Positions 1 to 7,488 of a stretch of 32,635 nt of DNA are shown piece by piece (the stretch's first letter is position 1; the number at the start of each line of letters is the position of its first letter). The stretch comes from Actinomycetes bacterium (GTDB lineage Bacteria; Actinomycetota; UBA4738; HRBIN12). Under the pieces are notes generated by a model. It saw only the letters and a program-made list of their open reading frames with translations. It ran no database searches and was not told the origin of the DNA. The translations under genes were made by a program, and so were the position numbers. The stretch is from NCBI GenBank assembly GCA_021155985.1, contig JAJNBA010000047.1:1-32635 (forward strand), given 5' to 3'.

Positions 1-8
1 GGGGCGGT

Positions 9-38
9 CCGGCGTCACGCGCGGGCGCGTGACGCCGG
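9..38 (-). terminator. Perfect inverted repeat downstream of the first binding-protein gene
   Basis: Bases 9-22 and 25-38 are exact reverse complements, giving a 13-14 bp stem with a very tight loop, starting 14 bases after the stop codon at 53. No T-tract follows on the minus strand, so this is a hairpin-only terminator, as is common in G+C-rich bacteria, or a protective 3' end. It implies that the binding-protein transcript is monocistronic. Confidence 0.7.
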
Positions 39-52
39 AACCGGGCCGCTCG

Positions 53-1129
53 CTAGGTGCCCTCCGGGCACGGCGAATCGTCGGGCGGCGTCATCACCTC
101 GTGTCGCGGGAACTCGGCATCCTCCGGAATCTCCTCCAAGGCATCCTTCACCAGGTCGAACACCGGACGCTCTCCCTCGATCCACTCGTCGGTGAGGTAC
201 GGGCTCTCCACGAACCAGTCGAAGGTGTTCTCGAAGTAGTCCTTCATGAACTGCGCTTCGGACTCGTCTTCGACCGCGAAGTGCTGCGGGTAGGTGTCGA
301 TGATCTCGTCGCGGTGCTCCGCCCACTGGACCATCGCGCAGTCCCAGACCTCGAGGAAGAATGCGGCGGCCTCCGGGTTCGCGTCGAACCAGGCCGCGCG
401 CGAGACGAACGCGTTGCTGAGTACCCCTTCATGGCCGGGCACGATGGTCTCCCCGTAGAGCTGCGACGCTGACAGCCCGTCGTACATCACGGTCAGGTCG
501 CCTGACGCCATGTCCGGGATCACCTGCGTCGGGTCGAGGATCCCCGCGCACGCCTCGTCCTCGCGGAGCAGGTTGGGGATCACTTGGTAGTCGGCGGTGA
601 CGATCCCGATGTCGTCCGAGCCTTCGGCGACCTCCCGACCGTCGAACTCGTTGATCAACGAGCCCCAGATGATCGTGTTGCCGGTCACCGATTCGGTGGC
701 GATCTTGCACCCGGCGGGGAAGTCGGACGCCGTCTTGTACTCCGGATGGGCGGTCACGAGCACGTCCTTGTTCATGTTGAACTGTCCGAACGTGACGGTC
801 TCGATCCCCTGCTCCTCGAGCAGCGGCGTTTCGTACGTGCCGGTCGAGACGACGTCGGCGTGACCGCCGGCGAACGTGGCCCACTCGTCCCACGTCGCGA
901 GCTGGATGATCCGGAAGCCGGACTCCTGTTCCATCGTCTCGAGGATGCCCTGGTCCTTGACCCAGTCCCACGCCGGATCCGGCGCGAACGTGAACCGGAT
1001 GATGTTGCTTTCCTCGCCTTCACCGCCGCCTCCACCACCGCCGCCGCCACCGTCGTCGCCGCACGACACGGCGAACAGCGTTGCCGCGGCAAGGAGCGCG
1101 AGACCGCGAAGCACCCTGCGACCAGCCAT
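53..1129 (-). CDS. ABC transporter substrate-binding lipoprotein, NMT1/THI5-TauA type (paralogue 1)
   Basis: Extracytoplasmic binding protein of a NitT/TauT-type ABC importer, 358 aa. An arginine-rich N-terminus, a hydrophobic stretch (residues 10-20) and a lipobox ending at Cys23 mark a lipid-anchored protein. A linker of ten consecutive glycines (27-36) separates the anchor from the domain. The family core shows RFTFAPDPAWDW near the start, AGGHADVVS in the ligand region and TYPQHFAVE near the C-terminus, all shared with the two other binding proteins here (11531 and 18184). The ATG start follows GGGGAGGGGG. No permease or ATPase is adjacent and a terminator follows, so it is an orphan that may feed one of the two complete cassettes. 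Substrate unknown; related proteins bind sulfonates, pyrimidines or aromatic acids. Upstream lies a copy of the shared AT-rich motif (1168-1183). Confidence 0.9.
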   Translation of the reverse strand: MAGRRVLRGLALLAAATLFAVSCGDDGGGGGGGGGGEGEESNIIRFTFAPDPAWDWVKDQGILETMEQESGFRIIQLATWDEWATFAGGHADVVSTGTYETPLLEEQGIETVTFGQFNMNKDVLVTAHPEYKTASDFPAGCKIATESVTGNTIIWGSLINEFDGREVAEGSDDIGIVTADYQVIPNLLREDEACAGILDPTQVIPDMASGDLTVMYDGLSASQLYGETIVPGHEGVLSNAFVSRAAWFDANPEAAAFFLEVWDCAMVQWAEHRDEIIDTYPQHFAVEDESEAQFMKDYFENTFDWFVESPYLTDEWIEGERPVFDLVKDALEEIPEDAEFPRHEVMTPPDDSPCPEGT

Positions 1130-1167
1130 GTGGAGCCCCCTCCCCGCTATCGGGCCTCAAGTGACGC

Positions 1168-1183
1168 ACTCTATAGAATATGC
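1168..1183 (-). promoter_or_regulatory. AT-rich shared operator motif upstream of binding protein 1
   Basis: Read on the minus strand the site is GCATATTCTATAGAGT, matching 13 of 16 positions of the motif before the binding-protein gene at 18184 (GCACATTATATATAGT). It ends 38 bases before the ATG. A possible promoter overlaps it: TTGTCT at 1196-1201, with TATTCT at 1175-1180 (15-base spacing) or TTCTAT at 1173-1178 (17-base spacing). A repressor bound here would block that promoter. Confidence 0.5.
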
Positions 1184-1189
1184 GATGGC

Positions 1190-1201
1190 TTGTCCAGACA
1201 A
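1190..1201. promoter_or_regulatory. TTGTC-CA-GACAA inverted repeat, candidate GntR-type operator
   Basis: A perfect 5+2+5 inverted repeat in the 81-base divergent region. It fits the loose GT-n-AC dyad typical of FadR/FCD-type GntR operators. It ends nine bases before the EamA ATG at 1211 and touches that gene's ribosome-binding site. It also contains the putative -35 of the leftward promoter, so one bound protein could affect both genes. Assignment to a regulator is inference. Confidence 0.4.
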
Positions 1202-1210
1202 AGGGGATCG

Positions 1211-2128
1211 ATGGCGGCCGAGCGAGTCGTGAGAGGAGCGAGCGGCCGCCGGGAGCACCTCCGGGGCATCACGCTCTGCGCGATCGGCGTCGTCGTGATC
1301 AGTCCCGATGCCCTGATCGTCCGTTCCGTGGAAGCGGACGCGTGGACGACGGTGGCATGGCGGGGGATCTTCACCGCCGTCGGCACCGTGGCGCTGTTGC
1401 TCTTGCTGCGTCCCGGCATCGCTCCCCGCGCCCGTCGACTCACCGGGCCGCACCTGTTCGCAGGTGCGCTCTTCGCGGCGGCGAGCATCGCCTTCGTCTC
1501 GGCGCTCGATCGGACGGATGCGGCGAGCGTGCTGGTGATCATCGCTGCCGGCCCATCGATCGCCTCCGTCCTCGGGCGGGTCTTCCTCCACCAACGGGCG
1601 GCGGCGCGCACGTGGCTCACAGGCCTCGGCGTGGTGACGGGACTCACGCTGATCCTCGGCGGCAGCGTCGGCCAGGGCGACGTCGACGGCGACCTGCTCG
1701 CGCTCGCCGGTGCGACGTGCTTCGCGGGCTACTTGACCGTCTCGCGTGCAGCCCGACCAGCCGACATGACGCCGGCGATCGGGGTCGGCGGGGCGGCGGC
1801 CGCACTCGCGGGCTTCGTCGCCGGCGCCGATCCGTGGATCGACGCGAGGGACCTGCTCCTGCTCGCCGTGCTCGGGGTCGTGATCCTGCCGGTCTCCCTG
1901 GCGCTGATCACCCGAGCCACCCATCATGTGCCCGCGCCGGAGGTGAACCTGGTCGCGCTGCTGGAGACCCTCCTCGGGCCGCTGTGGGTCTGGTTGGCGA
2001 TCGGTGAGCGCCCCTCCGCGGAGGTGCTCGCCGGCGGCGTCCTCGTGGTCGGCGCCGTGACGATCCACTCCGCTCTCGCCCTGCGCGCCGAGCGGGACGA
2101 GGACACACCGGCCGGCGTGTTCGTCTAG
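1211..2128 (+). CDS. EamA/DMT-family membrane transporter
   Basis: A 305-aa integral membrane protein of the drug/metabolite transporter superfamily, with about ten hydrophobic helices in two EamA repeats (roughly residues 17-145 and 160-295). Family features include the conserved ATP-W-like start of helix 2 (TTVAWRG) and, in the second repeat, a PEVNLVALLETLLGPLW stretch that matches the usual 'P..a.....EPv.a.l.a' signature. Such proteins export metabolites or take up small organics, and the substrate cannot be read from sequence. The ATG at 1211 is chosen because AAGGGG lies just before it and the frame upstream looks non-coding. It is divergent from the binding protein at 1129 and converges with the oxidoreductase at 2125, overlapping by four bases. 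Confidence 0.85.
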   Translation: MAAERVVRGASGRREHLRGITLCAIGVVVISPDALIVRSVEADAWTTVAWRGIFTAVGTVALLLLLRPGIAPRARRLTGPHLFAGALFAAASIAFVSALDRTDAASVLVIIAAGPSIASVLGRVFLHQRAAARTWLTGLGVVTGLTLILGGSVGQGDVDGDLLALAGATCFAGYLTVSRAARPADMTPAIGVGGAAAALAGFVAGADPWIDARDLLLLAVLGVVILPVSLALITRATHHVPAPEVNLVALLETLLGPLWVWLAIGERPSAEVLAGGVLVVGAVTIHSALALRAERDEDTPAGVFV

Positions 2129-3117
2129 CGCAGATCGTCCAGCTCGACCGCGCTCCCCGACTCGACGCTCCGCCCGATCGCCTCCAGGACCGCGGCGACC
2201 TCGATCGCCTCGGGCATGCCGGTCTCCGGCTCGGCCTCTCCACCGATGCAGCGTGCGAACTCGACCATCTCGTCGTGCATCGTGTCGATCGTCTCGACCT
2301 CGTGCTCGGTCCGCGCGGGATCGCTCCGGACCTGTGTGTACAGGCGCGCGCCGTCCTCCTCGTTCCACGCAGCGGCGTCGCTGCCGAACACCGAGAGCGA
2401 GACGACGGGCGGCGCGAAGTACGTCGTGTTGATCGACGCGATCGGTCCCGACTCGTACTCCAGTAGAACGGTCGTCGCGTCGTCGAGGTCGTTGAACCCG
2501 TGGAACCGCGTGCTGAGCGCCGTCACCCTCTCCGCGGGGCCCATGAAGTAGTGGAAGGTGTCCACCGTGTGGACGCCGAGCGCCGTCATGCCACCGAAGG
2601 GGCACTCGGCGGGATCCTTCCGCCATGCTGGAAGGTCGGGCTTGTGGCCACCGGCGGCGGTATGCATGCCCTCGAGCTGCAGGACGGTGCCGAGCTCGCC
2701 GGCATCGATCATCTCCTTGATCCTGCGATTGGCCGGCTGGCGGCGTCGGTTGTGACCGACCTGGACCGTCACACCGGCTCGCTCGGCTACTTCACCCACC
2801 CGCTTCGCATCGGCGACCGTCAGGGTGAGGGGCTTCTCCACGAACACGTGCTTGCCGGCCTCGGCGGCTGCGACAGCGATGTCCGCGTGCGTCGAATGCG
2901 GGGTCGCCACGATCACCCCGTCGACCTCGGGATCGTCGAGCAGCTCGCCGAGATCGCCGGCGGCACGACATCCGTGCTCCTCGGCGAAAGCAACCCTGGT
3001 CTCCAGGGTCCTCGCGTAGCAGGAGACGACGTCCGCGACGCCGGACGCATGGGCGCTCTTGGCCAGGACGCCCCCGAACCATCCGAGTCCGACGATGCCG
3101 AGCCGAGCCGTGTCCAT
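2125..3117 (-). CDS. Gfo/Idh/MocA family NAD(P)-dependent oxidoreductase
   Basis: A 330-aa dehydrogenase of the glucose-fructose oxidoreductase/inositol dehydrogenase family. The N-terminal Rossmann fold carries GIVGLGWFGG (residues 7-16), followed by the ATPHSTHAD segment and the family signature EKP (94-96), whose lysine contacts the substrate. The C-terminal domain has GVHTVDTFHY (181-190), supplying the Asp-x-x-His pair seen in the active site. Members oxidise sugar or polyol hydroxyls, or reduce imines; the substrate here is unknown. It lies 42 bases downstream of the GntR gene at 3160 on the same strand and is probably co-transcribed with it. The 3' end overlaps the convergent EamA gene by four bases. 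Confidence 0.9.
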   Translation of the reverse strand: MDTARLGIVGLGWFGGVLAKSAHASGVADVVSCYARTLETRVAFAEEHGCRAAGDLGELLDDPEVDGVIVATPHSTHADIAVAAAEAGKHVFVEKPLTLTVADAKRVGEVAERAGVTVQVGHNRRRQPANRRIKEMIDAGELGTVLQLEGMHTAAGGHKPDLPAWRKDPAECPFGGMTALGVHTVDTFHYFMGPAERVTALSTRFHGFNDLDDATTVLLEYESGPIASINTTYFAPPVVSLSVFGSDAAAWNEEDGARLYTQVRSDPARTEHEVETIDTMHDEMVEFARCIGGEAEPETGMPEAIEVAAVLEAIGRSVESGSAVELDDLR

Positions 3118-3159
3118 CTCCGTCGCTCCCTTCGATGTTCGAACCGGATGTTTGTCCGC

Positions 3160-3858
3160 TCAGCCCGTTCCGCGCTCCTCGGGCCGGGTCATCTCGATCG
3201 GCATCGCGGCGTGCCCCTGCATCACAGCCGCGGCGCGATCGGCGTCGCGGTCGCGGAACGCCTCGATGAGAGCCTGGTGCTCATCGTCCGCGCGCCGCCG
3301 GATCTCGGGATGCCACCGCTGGGCCTGTGCCACGTAGACGGTGGACGCCTCCTCGAACCCCTTCAGGATCGAGGCGAGGCGCGAGACGCCCGTCGAATCA
3401 TGGAAGACCAGGTGGAACTGGGTGTTCAGCTCGACCCAGTTGCCGAGGTCGCGTTCCTTCGCCATCCGCTCTCGCAAGCGCTCGGCTTCCTGGAGCTCTT
3501 CCTCCGTGATCTTCTCGACCACGAGGCGGACCGCCAGCGGCTCGAGCTGATGACGGATCAGACGGATCTCCTCCATCTCCGGCCAGTTCAGCTCCCGGAC
3601 GACGCCGCCGCGGTGCCGGTCCAGGGTGATGAACCCCTCCGTGGCCAAGTCCCGCAGCGCCTCGCGCACCGGGGTCGTGCTGACGTTCAGCATGGTCGCC
3701 AGGTCGGCCTGGATCAGCCGGGACCCGCCGCTCAGGTCGCCTCGGAGGATGGCCCGTCGGAGCGAATCCTTCACGAATTCATGGGCGGTGCGCCTCCCAC
3801 CGGTGGTGGCGATGCTGGCCCAGTCCACGTCGCCGGTGACAGCCTTGTCCGTTGCCAT
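3160..3858 (-). CDS. GntR-family transcriptional regulator with FCD effector domain
   Basis: A 232-aa one-component regulator. The winged helix-turn-helix spans about residues 25-88, with the recognition region LIQADLATMLNVSTTPVREAL. The FCD helical bundle (about 97-221) retains the metal-binding pattern Asn145, His149, His194, His216 seen in FCD proteins that bind carboxylate or sugar-acid effectors. The start is placed at ATG 3858, behind GAGGTG; the open frame continues upstream only because it crosses the promoter, where a perfect palindrome (3921-3933) makes autoregulation likely. It probably controls the divergent M24/EamA pair and its own operon with the oxidoreductase at 2125. Related to the GntR half of the fusion protein at 9686. 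Confidence 0.93.
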   Translation of the reverse strand: MATDKAVTGDVDWASIATTGGRRTAHEFVKDSLRRAILRGDLSGGSRLIQADLATMLNVSTTPVREALRDLATEGFITLDRHRGGVVRELNWPEMEEIRLIRHQLEPLAVRLVVEKITEEELQEAERLRERMAKERDLGNWVELNTQFHLVFHDSTGVSRLASILKGFEEASTVYVAQAQRWHPEIRRRADDEHQALIEAFRDRDADRAAAVMQGHAAMPIEMTRPEERGTG

Positions 3859-3920
3859 GCCGCGCACCTCTTCCCGCTCGCGAGCAGCACATCTGGGACC
3901 TCGTTCGCACTTCCGACAGG

Positions 3921-3933
3921 ATGTATGATACAT
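3921..3933. promoter_or_regulatory. Perfect palindrome ATGTAT-G-ATACAT, probable GntR operator
   Basis: A 13-base exact dyad (six-base arms around one G) in the 174-base divergent region between the GntR gene (start 3858) and the M24 hydrolase (start 4033). GTAT-n-ATAC dyads are typical of FCD-type GntR operators. It is the most symmetric site in the window and the least like the CATTATATA copies elsewhere, so it may be the private site of the GntR at 3160. Confidence 0.6.
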
Positions 3934-4032
3934 ACCCGCCCGGAAAGACCAGGGACCCCGGGGCCTCGTTCTCGGCGTGGGAGCGAGGACGAGAGGCCGG
4001 CCCCGGGATCAGGGTAGACCCGGAGGAGAGTG

Positions 4033-5253
4033 ATGAGCGGCTACGCGCGCGGACCATTCGGGGTCGACTGGGAGGATCGGATCGACTTCCCCCGCCTCCG
4101 GAGCGACCGGATCGCGGCGGCGCAACAGGCACTCCGGACCTCGGACATCGACTCGCTCCTCCTCTGGAAGGACGAGAACGTCCGCTACCTCACCTCCCTC
4201 CGTGCGCAGCTGATCGCGGGCAAGATGAGCTCCCTCAACGGGGTGCTCCTGACGCGTGACGCGGGTCCGGTGCTCCTGTGCTCGGGCGGCGAGATCGACA
4301 AGGCGTCGATGGGGATGTCGTGGCTGACCGCAGCGCACCCGATCCCCATCATGGAACAGCGCGAGCTCGTGGATGGATTCGTCAAAGCGACGCTCGCGCC
4401 GCTCCTGAACGAGCTCGGCGTGGCGGCCGGCCGCATGGGCGTCGACCAGGTGAACTACTCGCTCGTCGAGTCGATGCAGACCCATCTCCCCGATCTCCAA
4501 CCCACGGACGGCGACCACCTGATGCAGCAGGTGCGCCTGATCAAGAGCGACGACGAGATCGCGATCATCGAAGAGGCCTGCGCGATCGGCGACGCGGTCA
4601 CGCAACGCGCGATCGACTCGAGCCGCTCGGGCCGCCGGGAGAACGAGGTGGCCGGCGACGCGATGCAGACCCTCTTCTACATGGGCGGGGAGATGGCGCA
4701 CGTGATCACTCCCTTCGTCGCGTCGGGCGAGCACATGTCGCCGCCGCATCGGATCTGCACGGACAAGATCATCCGCAACGGCGACCTCTGCTTCATCGAC
4801 ATCGGCGCGATGTGGAACGGGTACTTCGCGGACATCGGGCGAACGATGATGGTCGGGAAACCGTCGGCGATGCAGAAGCGGGTCTACACGGCGGTCTACC
4901 GAGGGCTGATGGCCGGCGTGGACGTGATGCGTCCGGGCCGCACGAACCAGGATGTGGCGGATGCCATCATCGCCGAGGTCCGGGAGCACGGGTTCGGCGA
5001 CAACCTGTTCAGCCTCTTCATCGGACACGGGATCGGCATGGGCGCGAACGAGCCCCCGTACATCGGGGAGACCCTGCCGGGATCGACGGTCTTCGACCTC
5101 AAGCCCGGCATGGTCTTCGCGGTGGAGCCCCTGGTGTGGGTGCCGGACGTGCAGGGCGGCGGCGGCGTGCGGATCGAGGACATGGTCCTCGTGACCGAGG
5201 ACGAGCCCCGCATCCTATCGCGGGTCGAGTACGACGACCGCTTGCTCGAGTAG
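4033..5253 (+). CDS. M24 family metallohydrolase (Xaa-Pro aminopeptidase/creatinase-like)
   Basis: A 406-aa cytoplasmic enzyme of pita-bread fold. The N-terminal creatinase-type domain covers about residues 20-165 and the catalytic domain 170-400. All five metal ligands of the M24 family are present: Asp256 (FIDIGAMW), Asp267 (FADIGRT), His332 (GHGIG), Glu365 (AVEPL) and Glu382 (RIEDM). It is therefore probably an active di-metal enzyme. The family includes prolidases, creatinase, ectoine hydrolase and the DMSP lyase DddP, so peptide bonds need not be the target; in a catabolic island a creatinase-like C-N hydrolase is plausible. ATG 4033 sits five bases after GGAGGA; a GTG at 4030 is an alternative. 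It is probably controlled by the divergent GntR and followed by an EamA transporter 43 bases on. Confidence 0.92.
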   Translation: MSGYARGPFGVDWEDRIDFPRLRSDRIAAAQQALRTSDIDSLLLWKDENVRYLTSLRAQLIAGKMSSLNGVLLTRDAGPVLLCSGGEIDKASMGMSWLTAAHPIPIMEQRELVDGFVKATLAPLLNELGVAAGRMGVDQVNYSLVESMQTHLPDLQPTDGDHLMQQVRLIKSDDEIAIIEEACAIGDAVTQRAIDSSRSGRRENEVAGDAMQTLFYMGGEMAHVITPFVASGEHMSPPHRICTDKIIRNGDLCFIDIGAMWNGYFADIGRTMMVGKPSAMQKRVYTAVYRGLMAGVDVMRPGRTNQDVADAIIAEVREHGFGDNLFSLFIGHGIGMGANEPPYIGETLPGSTVFDLKPGMVFAVEPLVWVPDVQGGGGVRIEDMVLVTEDEPRILSRVEYDDRLLE

Positions 5254-5296
5254 CCGGCCGGTCGTCCGCGAGCGATGACCGACCGATCCCGATGCG

Positions 5297-6295
5297 ATGA
5301 CGGGCGACCGGCCAGATGACCGACAGGACGCCGGATCGCGCGCCCTCGCACGCGACCGTTTCTGGGTCCGCTCCCACGACCAGGCACCCGTGCTGCGTCG
5401 GCCGGCCGTCTACCTGCTCGCCGCCGCCACCGTCGCGGTGCTCGGGCTCAACTGGCCGATCATGTCCGCGGGCGTGGACCTCATCCCTCCCCTGTGGCTC
5501 GCCGCGTTCCGGATGGGAGGCGCGGCCATCGTCGTCGCTGCCGGGATGGCGACGCGAGGCGTGCCGCGCCCGCGCCCCGCGGATCGACCCATCCTGTGGA
5601 GCGTCGGCCTCGCGCGCCTCGCGCTCGTGACGGCGCTCGTGTTCAGCGCCCTCGAGTTCGTCCCCCCCGGGCGGTCGTCGATCCTCGTCTACACCGCGAG
5701 CCTCTGGACGGTCCCGCTGGCGGTCGTGTTCCTCCATGAACGACTGACGTCGCTCCGCGTCGCCGGTCTCGTGCTCGGCTCTGCCGGCGTCGTCTTGTTG
5801 ATCGAGCCGTGGACGCTCGATTGGAGCGACGACGATCTCCTGGTCGGTCTCGGCATGCTCGTGGTCGCGGCGATCGCGAACGCCTCGACCACCGTGCACA
5901 TCCGGGCCCACCGATGGGCGGGGACGCCGTTCGAGCTGATGCCGTGGCAGTTCGCGGTGGCTGCTGTCCCGATCCTCGTCCTCGCCGCGGCCCTCGAGGG
6001 CGTGCCTCACATCCGATGGACCGCGGCCACCGTGGGTGTCGTCGCGTATCAGATCGTCCTGGGGTCCGCCTTCGGGTTCTGGGGCCTCCTCACGATCAGC
6101 CGCAGCCTCCCCGCGATCACCACGAACCTCACGCTGATGGCGGTCCCGGTGGTCGGCCTGCTCTCGTCGAACGTGATCGCGAACGAACCGCTGACACTCG
6201 CCGTCTCGGTCAGCCTCGCCCTCGTGCTCGCCGGAGTGGGCCTCGGCCTGTACTCCGATCGGAGGAGGAGCGACCCGCTCCCGTCGGTGCCCTAG
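5297..6295 (+). CDS. EamA/DMT-family membrane transporter
   Basis: A 332-aa multi-pass membrane protein with two EamA repeats. Ten hydrophobic segments start near residue 38; a conserved TASLWTVPLAVVFLHERL segment ends the first repeat, and the second repeat carries TLMAVPVVGLLSS. The start is uncertain: ATG 5297 has no good ribosome-binding site and gives a 30-residue charged N-terminus, while GTG 5390 would begin right before the first helix. It follows the M24 hydrolase by 43 bases and is likely co-expressed, perhaps moving that enzyme's substrate or product. It belongs to the same superfamily as the gene at 1211, but the two are clearly different in sequence. It converges with the peroxiredoxin gene, overlapping its stop by four bases. 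Confidence 0.85.
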   Translation: MTGDRPDDRQDAGSRALARDRFWVRSHDQAPVLRRPAVYLLAAATVAVLGLNWPIMSAGVDLIPPLWLAAFRMGGAAIVVAAGMATRGVPRPRPADRPILWSVGLARLALVTALVFSALEFVPPGRSSILVYTASLWTVPLAVVFLHERLTSLRVAGLVLGSAGVVLLIEPWTLDWSDDDLLVGLGMLVVAAIANASTTVHIRAHRWAGTPFELMPWQFAVAAVPILVLAAALEGVPHIRWTAATVGVVAYQIVLGSAFGFWGLLTISRSLPAITTNLTLMAVPVVGLLSSNVIANEPLTLAVSVSLALVLAGVGLGLYSDRRRSDPLPSVP

Positions 6296-6792
6296 TCTCC
6301 CGTCGGACGTTCCAGTGCCGCGAAGGCATCCAGCGCGTCCTCGATCGCGGGTTCCTGGAGCGCGTCATCCGTCACCCAGCGATGCCGGATGATTCCGCCG
6401 CCATCGATCACGAACAGGGAGCGCTTCGCGAGGCCGTCGTGCTCCTTCCAGACCTCGTACCGTACCCCGTAGGCCGCGCAGGTCTCCCGGCCCCAGTCGG
6501 AGAGCAGCGGGAACGGGACTCCGAGGTGCTTGGCGAACGCCATCTGCGAGAAGGTCGCGGTGACCGCGATCGCGGCGATCCTGCCGCCCATCGCCTCGAT
6601 CCGAGGCGCCATCTCCCCCAACTGGGAGAGCTCGTGACTTCAGACGGAGCCGAAGTCGAAGACGTAGAACGCGAGCAGCAGCGGCCGGTGCCCCTCCAGG
6701 AGATCGTCCAGCGACACCTTCTCCTCGAACGTCTTCCGGAGCCGGAACGGTGGCGCCGGATCGCCGACGCCGGGCCCGATCTCCTCAGTCAT
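6292..6792 (-). CDS. Peroxiredoxin (AhpC/TSA fold) with in-frame UGA at the catalytic position, probable selenoprotein
   Basis: Read through the UGA at codon 51, this is a 166-aa thioredoxin-fold peroxiredoxin. The N-terminal part (PGVGDPAPPFRLRKTF) and LLLAFYVFDFGSV precede the UGA; SHELSQLGEM and the rest of the fold follow in the same frame. In this family the segment is normally V-C-(T/S)-x-E-L, so the UGA replaces exactly the peroxidatic cysteine. Arg in AKRSLFVID and a Cys at residue 105 remain. The role would be reduction of peroxides by a selenol. ATG 6792 overlaps the stop of the cyclase gene by eight bases, supporting translation from there. A hairpin fitting bacterial SECIS rules follows (6602-6634). 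Standard gene calling would report only a 109-aa fragment from TTG 6621. The alternative is a nonsense pseudogene, less likely because the change falls on the one residue where Cys/Sec exchange is common. Confidence 0.82.
6602..6634 (-). promoter_or_regulatory. Candidate bacterial SECIS hairpin
   Basis: On the minus strand a perfect six-pair stem UCUCCC/GGGAGA (6629-6624 with 6617-6612) closes the six-base loop AGUUGG. A lower four-pair stem CGAG/CUCG (6634-6631 with 6605-6602) is separated by an asymmetric internal loop. The apical loop begins 16 bases after the UGA and has G at its second position, as published bacterial SECIS rules require (16-37 bases; a G among the first two loop bases). 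Confidence 0.65.
6640..6642 (-). other. In-frame UGA, probable selenocysteine codon 51
   Basis: Minus-strand TGA in the same frame as the peroxiredoxin on both sides. Codons before it encode FDFGSV and codons after encode SHELSQLGE, matching the active-site loop of peroxiredoxins around the peroxidatic cysteine. Confidence 0.8.
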
Positions 6793-7477
6793 CGAGCAAC
6801 GCCACCGCGCGGGTCGGCCCGCCGTGCGCGCCCTTCAGCTTCAGCGGGAGGCCGATGAACGTGAACCGCCGCCCCGCGACCTGATCGAGGTTCGTGAGGT
6901 TCTCGTAGTGGGTGATGTGGTGCTCGCGCCCCATCATGTGGATCGGGTAGATCCGGCTCGACGGATTGTCCGGGGTACAGGTGTCGATCCCGAAGGACTT
7001 GACCCCACGCTGCACGATCCAGTCGCCCACGTCGGCGCCGAGCCCCGGGAACTCCGTCAGGTACTCGGGCGTGCCGCCGTACTTCGTGGCCGTTCCCGTG
7101 TAGAAGAGGACGATGTCGCCGGGGCGCACATCCTGCCGTGCGTCCGCCAGGCCCTGCTCCACCCGCGAGACCGGGATGTCCGTCCGTGGCTCGGCGCCGG
7201 TCACATCGATGCAGATGGCCTCGCCGGTGAACAGCTCGAGCGGCATCTCGTCGATCGTCTGCGCCGAGGGATCGGGATCGAGGTGGCTGAACGAGTCCAC
7301 GTGGGTGGGCCCGTTGTCGTTCAGGAGGAAGCCCTTGGTCTGGAAGCTGAAGCCGCTGTCGAACCGTGGAGCGGTTTCGGCGTGCGTCGCATGGTCGAAC
7401 AGGACGGTCTTGAGGTGGCCCGGGTACACCATCATCCCGGTGTAGATCTCCTGCGACAGGTCGACGATCCTCGGCAT
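6785..7477 (-). CDS. Cyclase-family (kynurenine formamidase-like) metal-dependent hydrolase
   Basis: A 230-aa cytoplasmic enzyme of the family that includes KynB and isatin hydrolase. It opens with the family start IVDLSQEIYTGMMVYPGH. The metal-binding loop reads NDNGPTHVDSFSHLD, a variant of the canonical H-x-G-T-H-x-D with Asn at the first ligand position; GREHHITHYENLTNL near residue 195 supplies further His residues. Such enzymes hydrolyse amide or lactam bonds such as N-formylkynurenine or isatin; the exact substrate is unknown. The start at 7477 follows AAAGGGG, eleven bases after the SDR stop. The 3' end overlaps the selenoprotein start. It is the third gene of the leftward operon. Confidence 0.88.
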   Translation of the reverse strand: MPRIVDLSQEIYTGMMVYPGHLKTVLFDHATHAETAPRFDSGFSFQTKGFLLNDNGPTHVDSFSHLDPDPSAQTIDEMPLELFTGEAICIDVTGAEPRTDIPVSRVEQGLADARQDVRPGDIVLFYTGTATKYGGTPEYLTEFPGLGADVGDWIVQRGVKSFGIDTCTPDNPSSRIYPIHMMGREHHITHYENLTNLDQVAGRRFTFIGLPLKLKGAHGGPTRAVALLDD

Positions 7478-7488
7478 ACGCACCCCTT

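Noticed and set aside
1022-1051. GCC/GGC-type repeat in the binding-protein gene (also 18274-18306)
   Set aside because: It encodes a poly-glycine linker after the lipobox, common in lipoproteins of G+C-rich bacteria; not a CRISPR or mobile repeat.
1157-2626. Minus-strand open frame antisense to the EamA transporter
   Set aside because: Arg/Asp-rich low-information protein overlapping two genes with clear family motifs.
6292-6621. A short 109-residue protein starting at TTG 6621
   Set aside because: It begins in the middle of a peroxiredoxin fold, and the missing N-terminal half is coded directly upstream in the same frame across one TGA; treated as part of the selenoprotein candidate.
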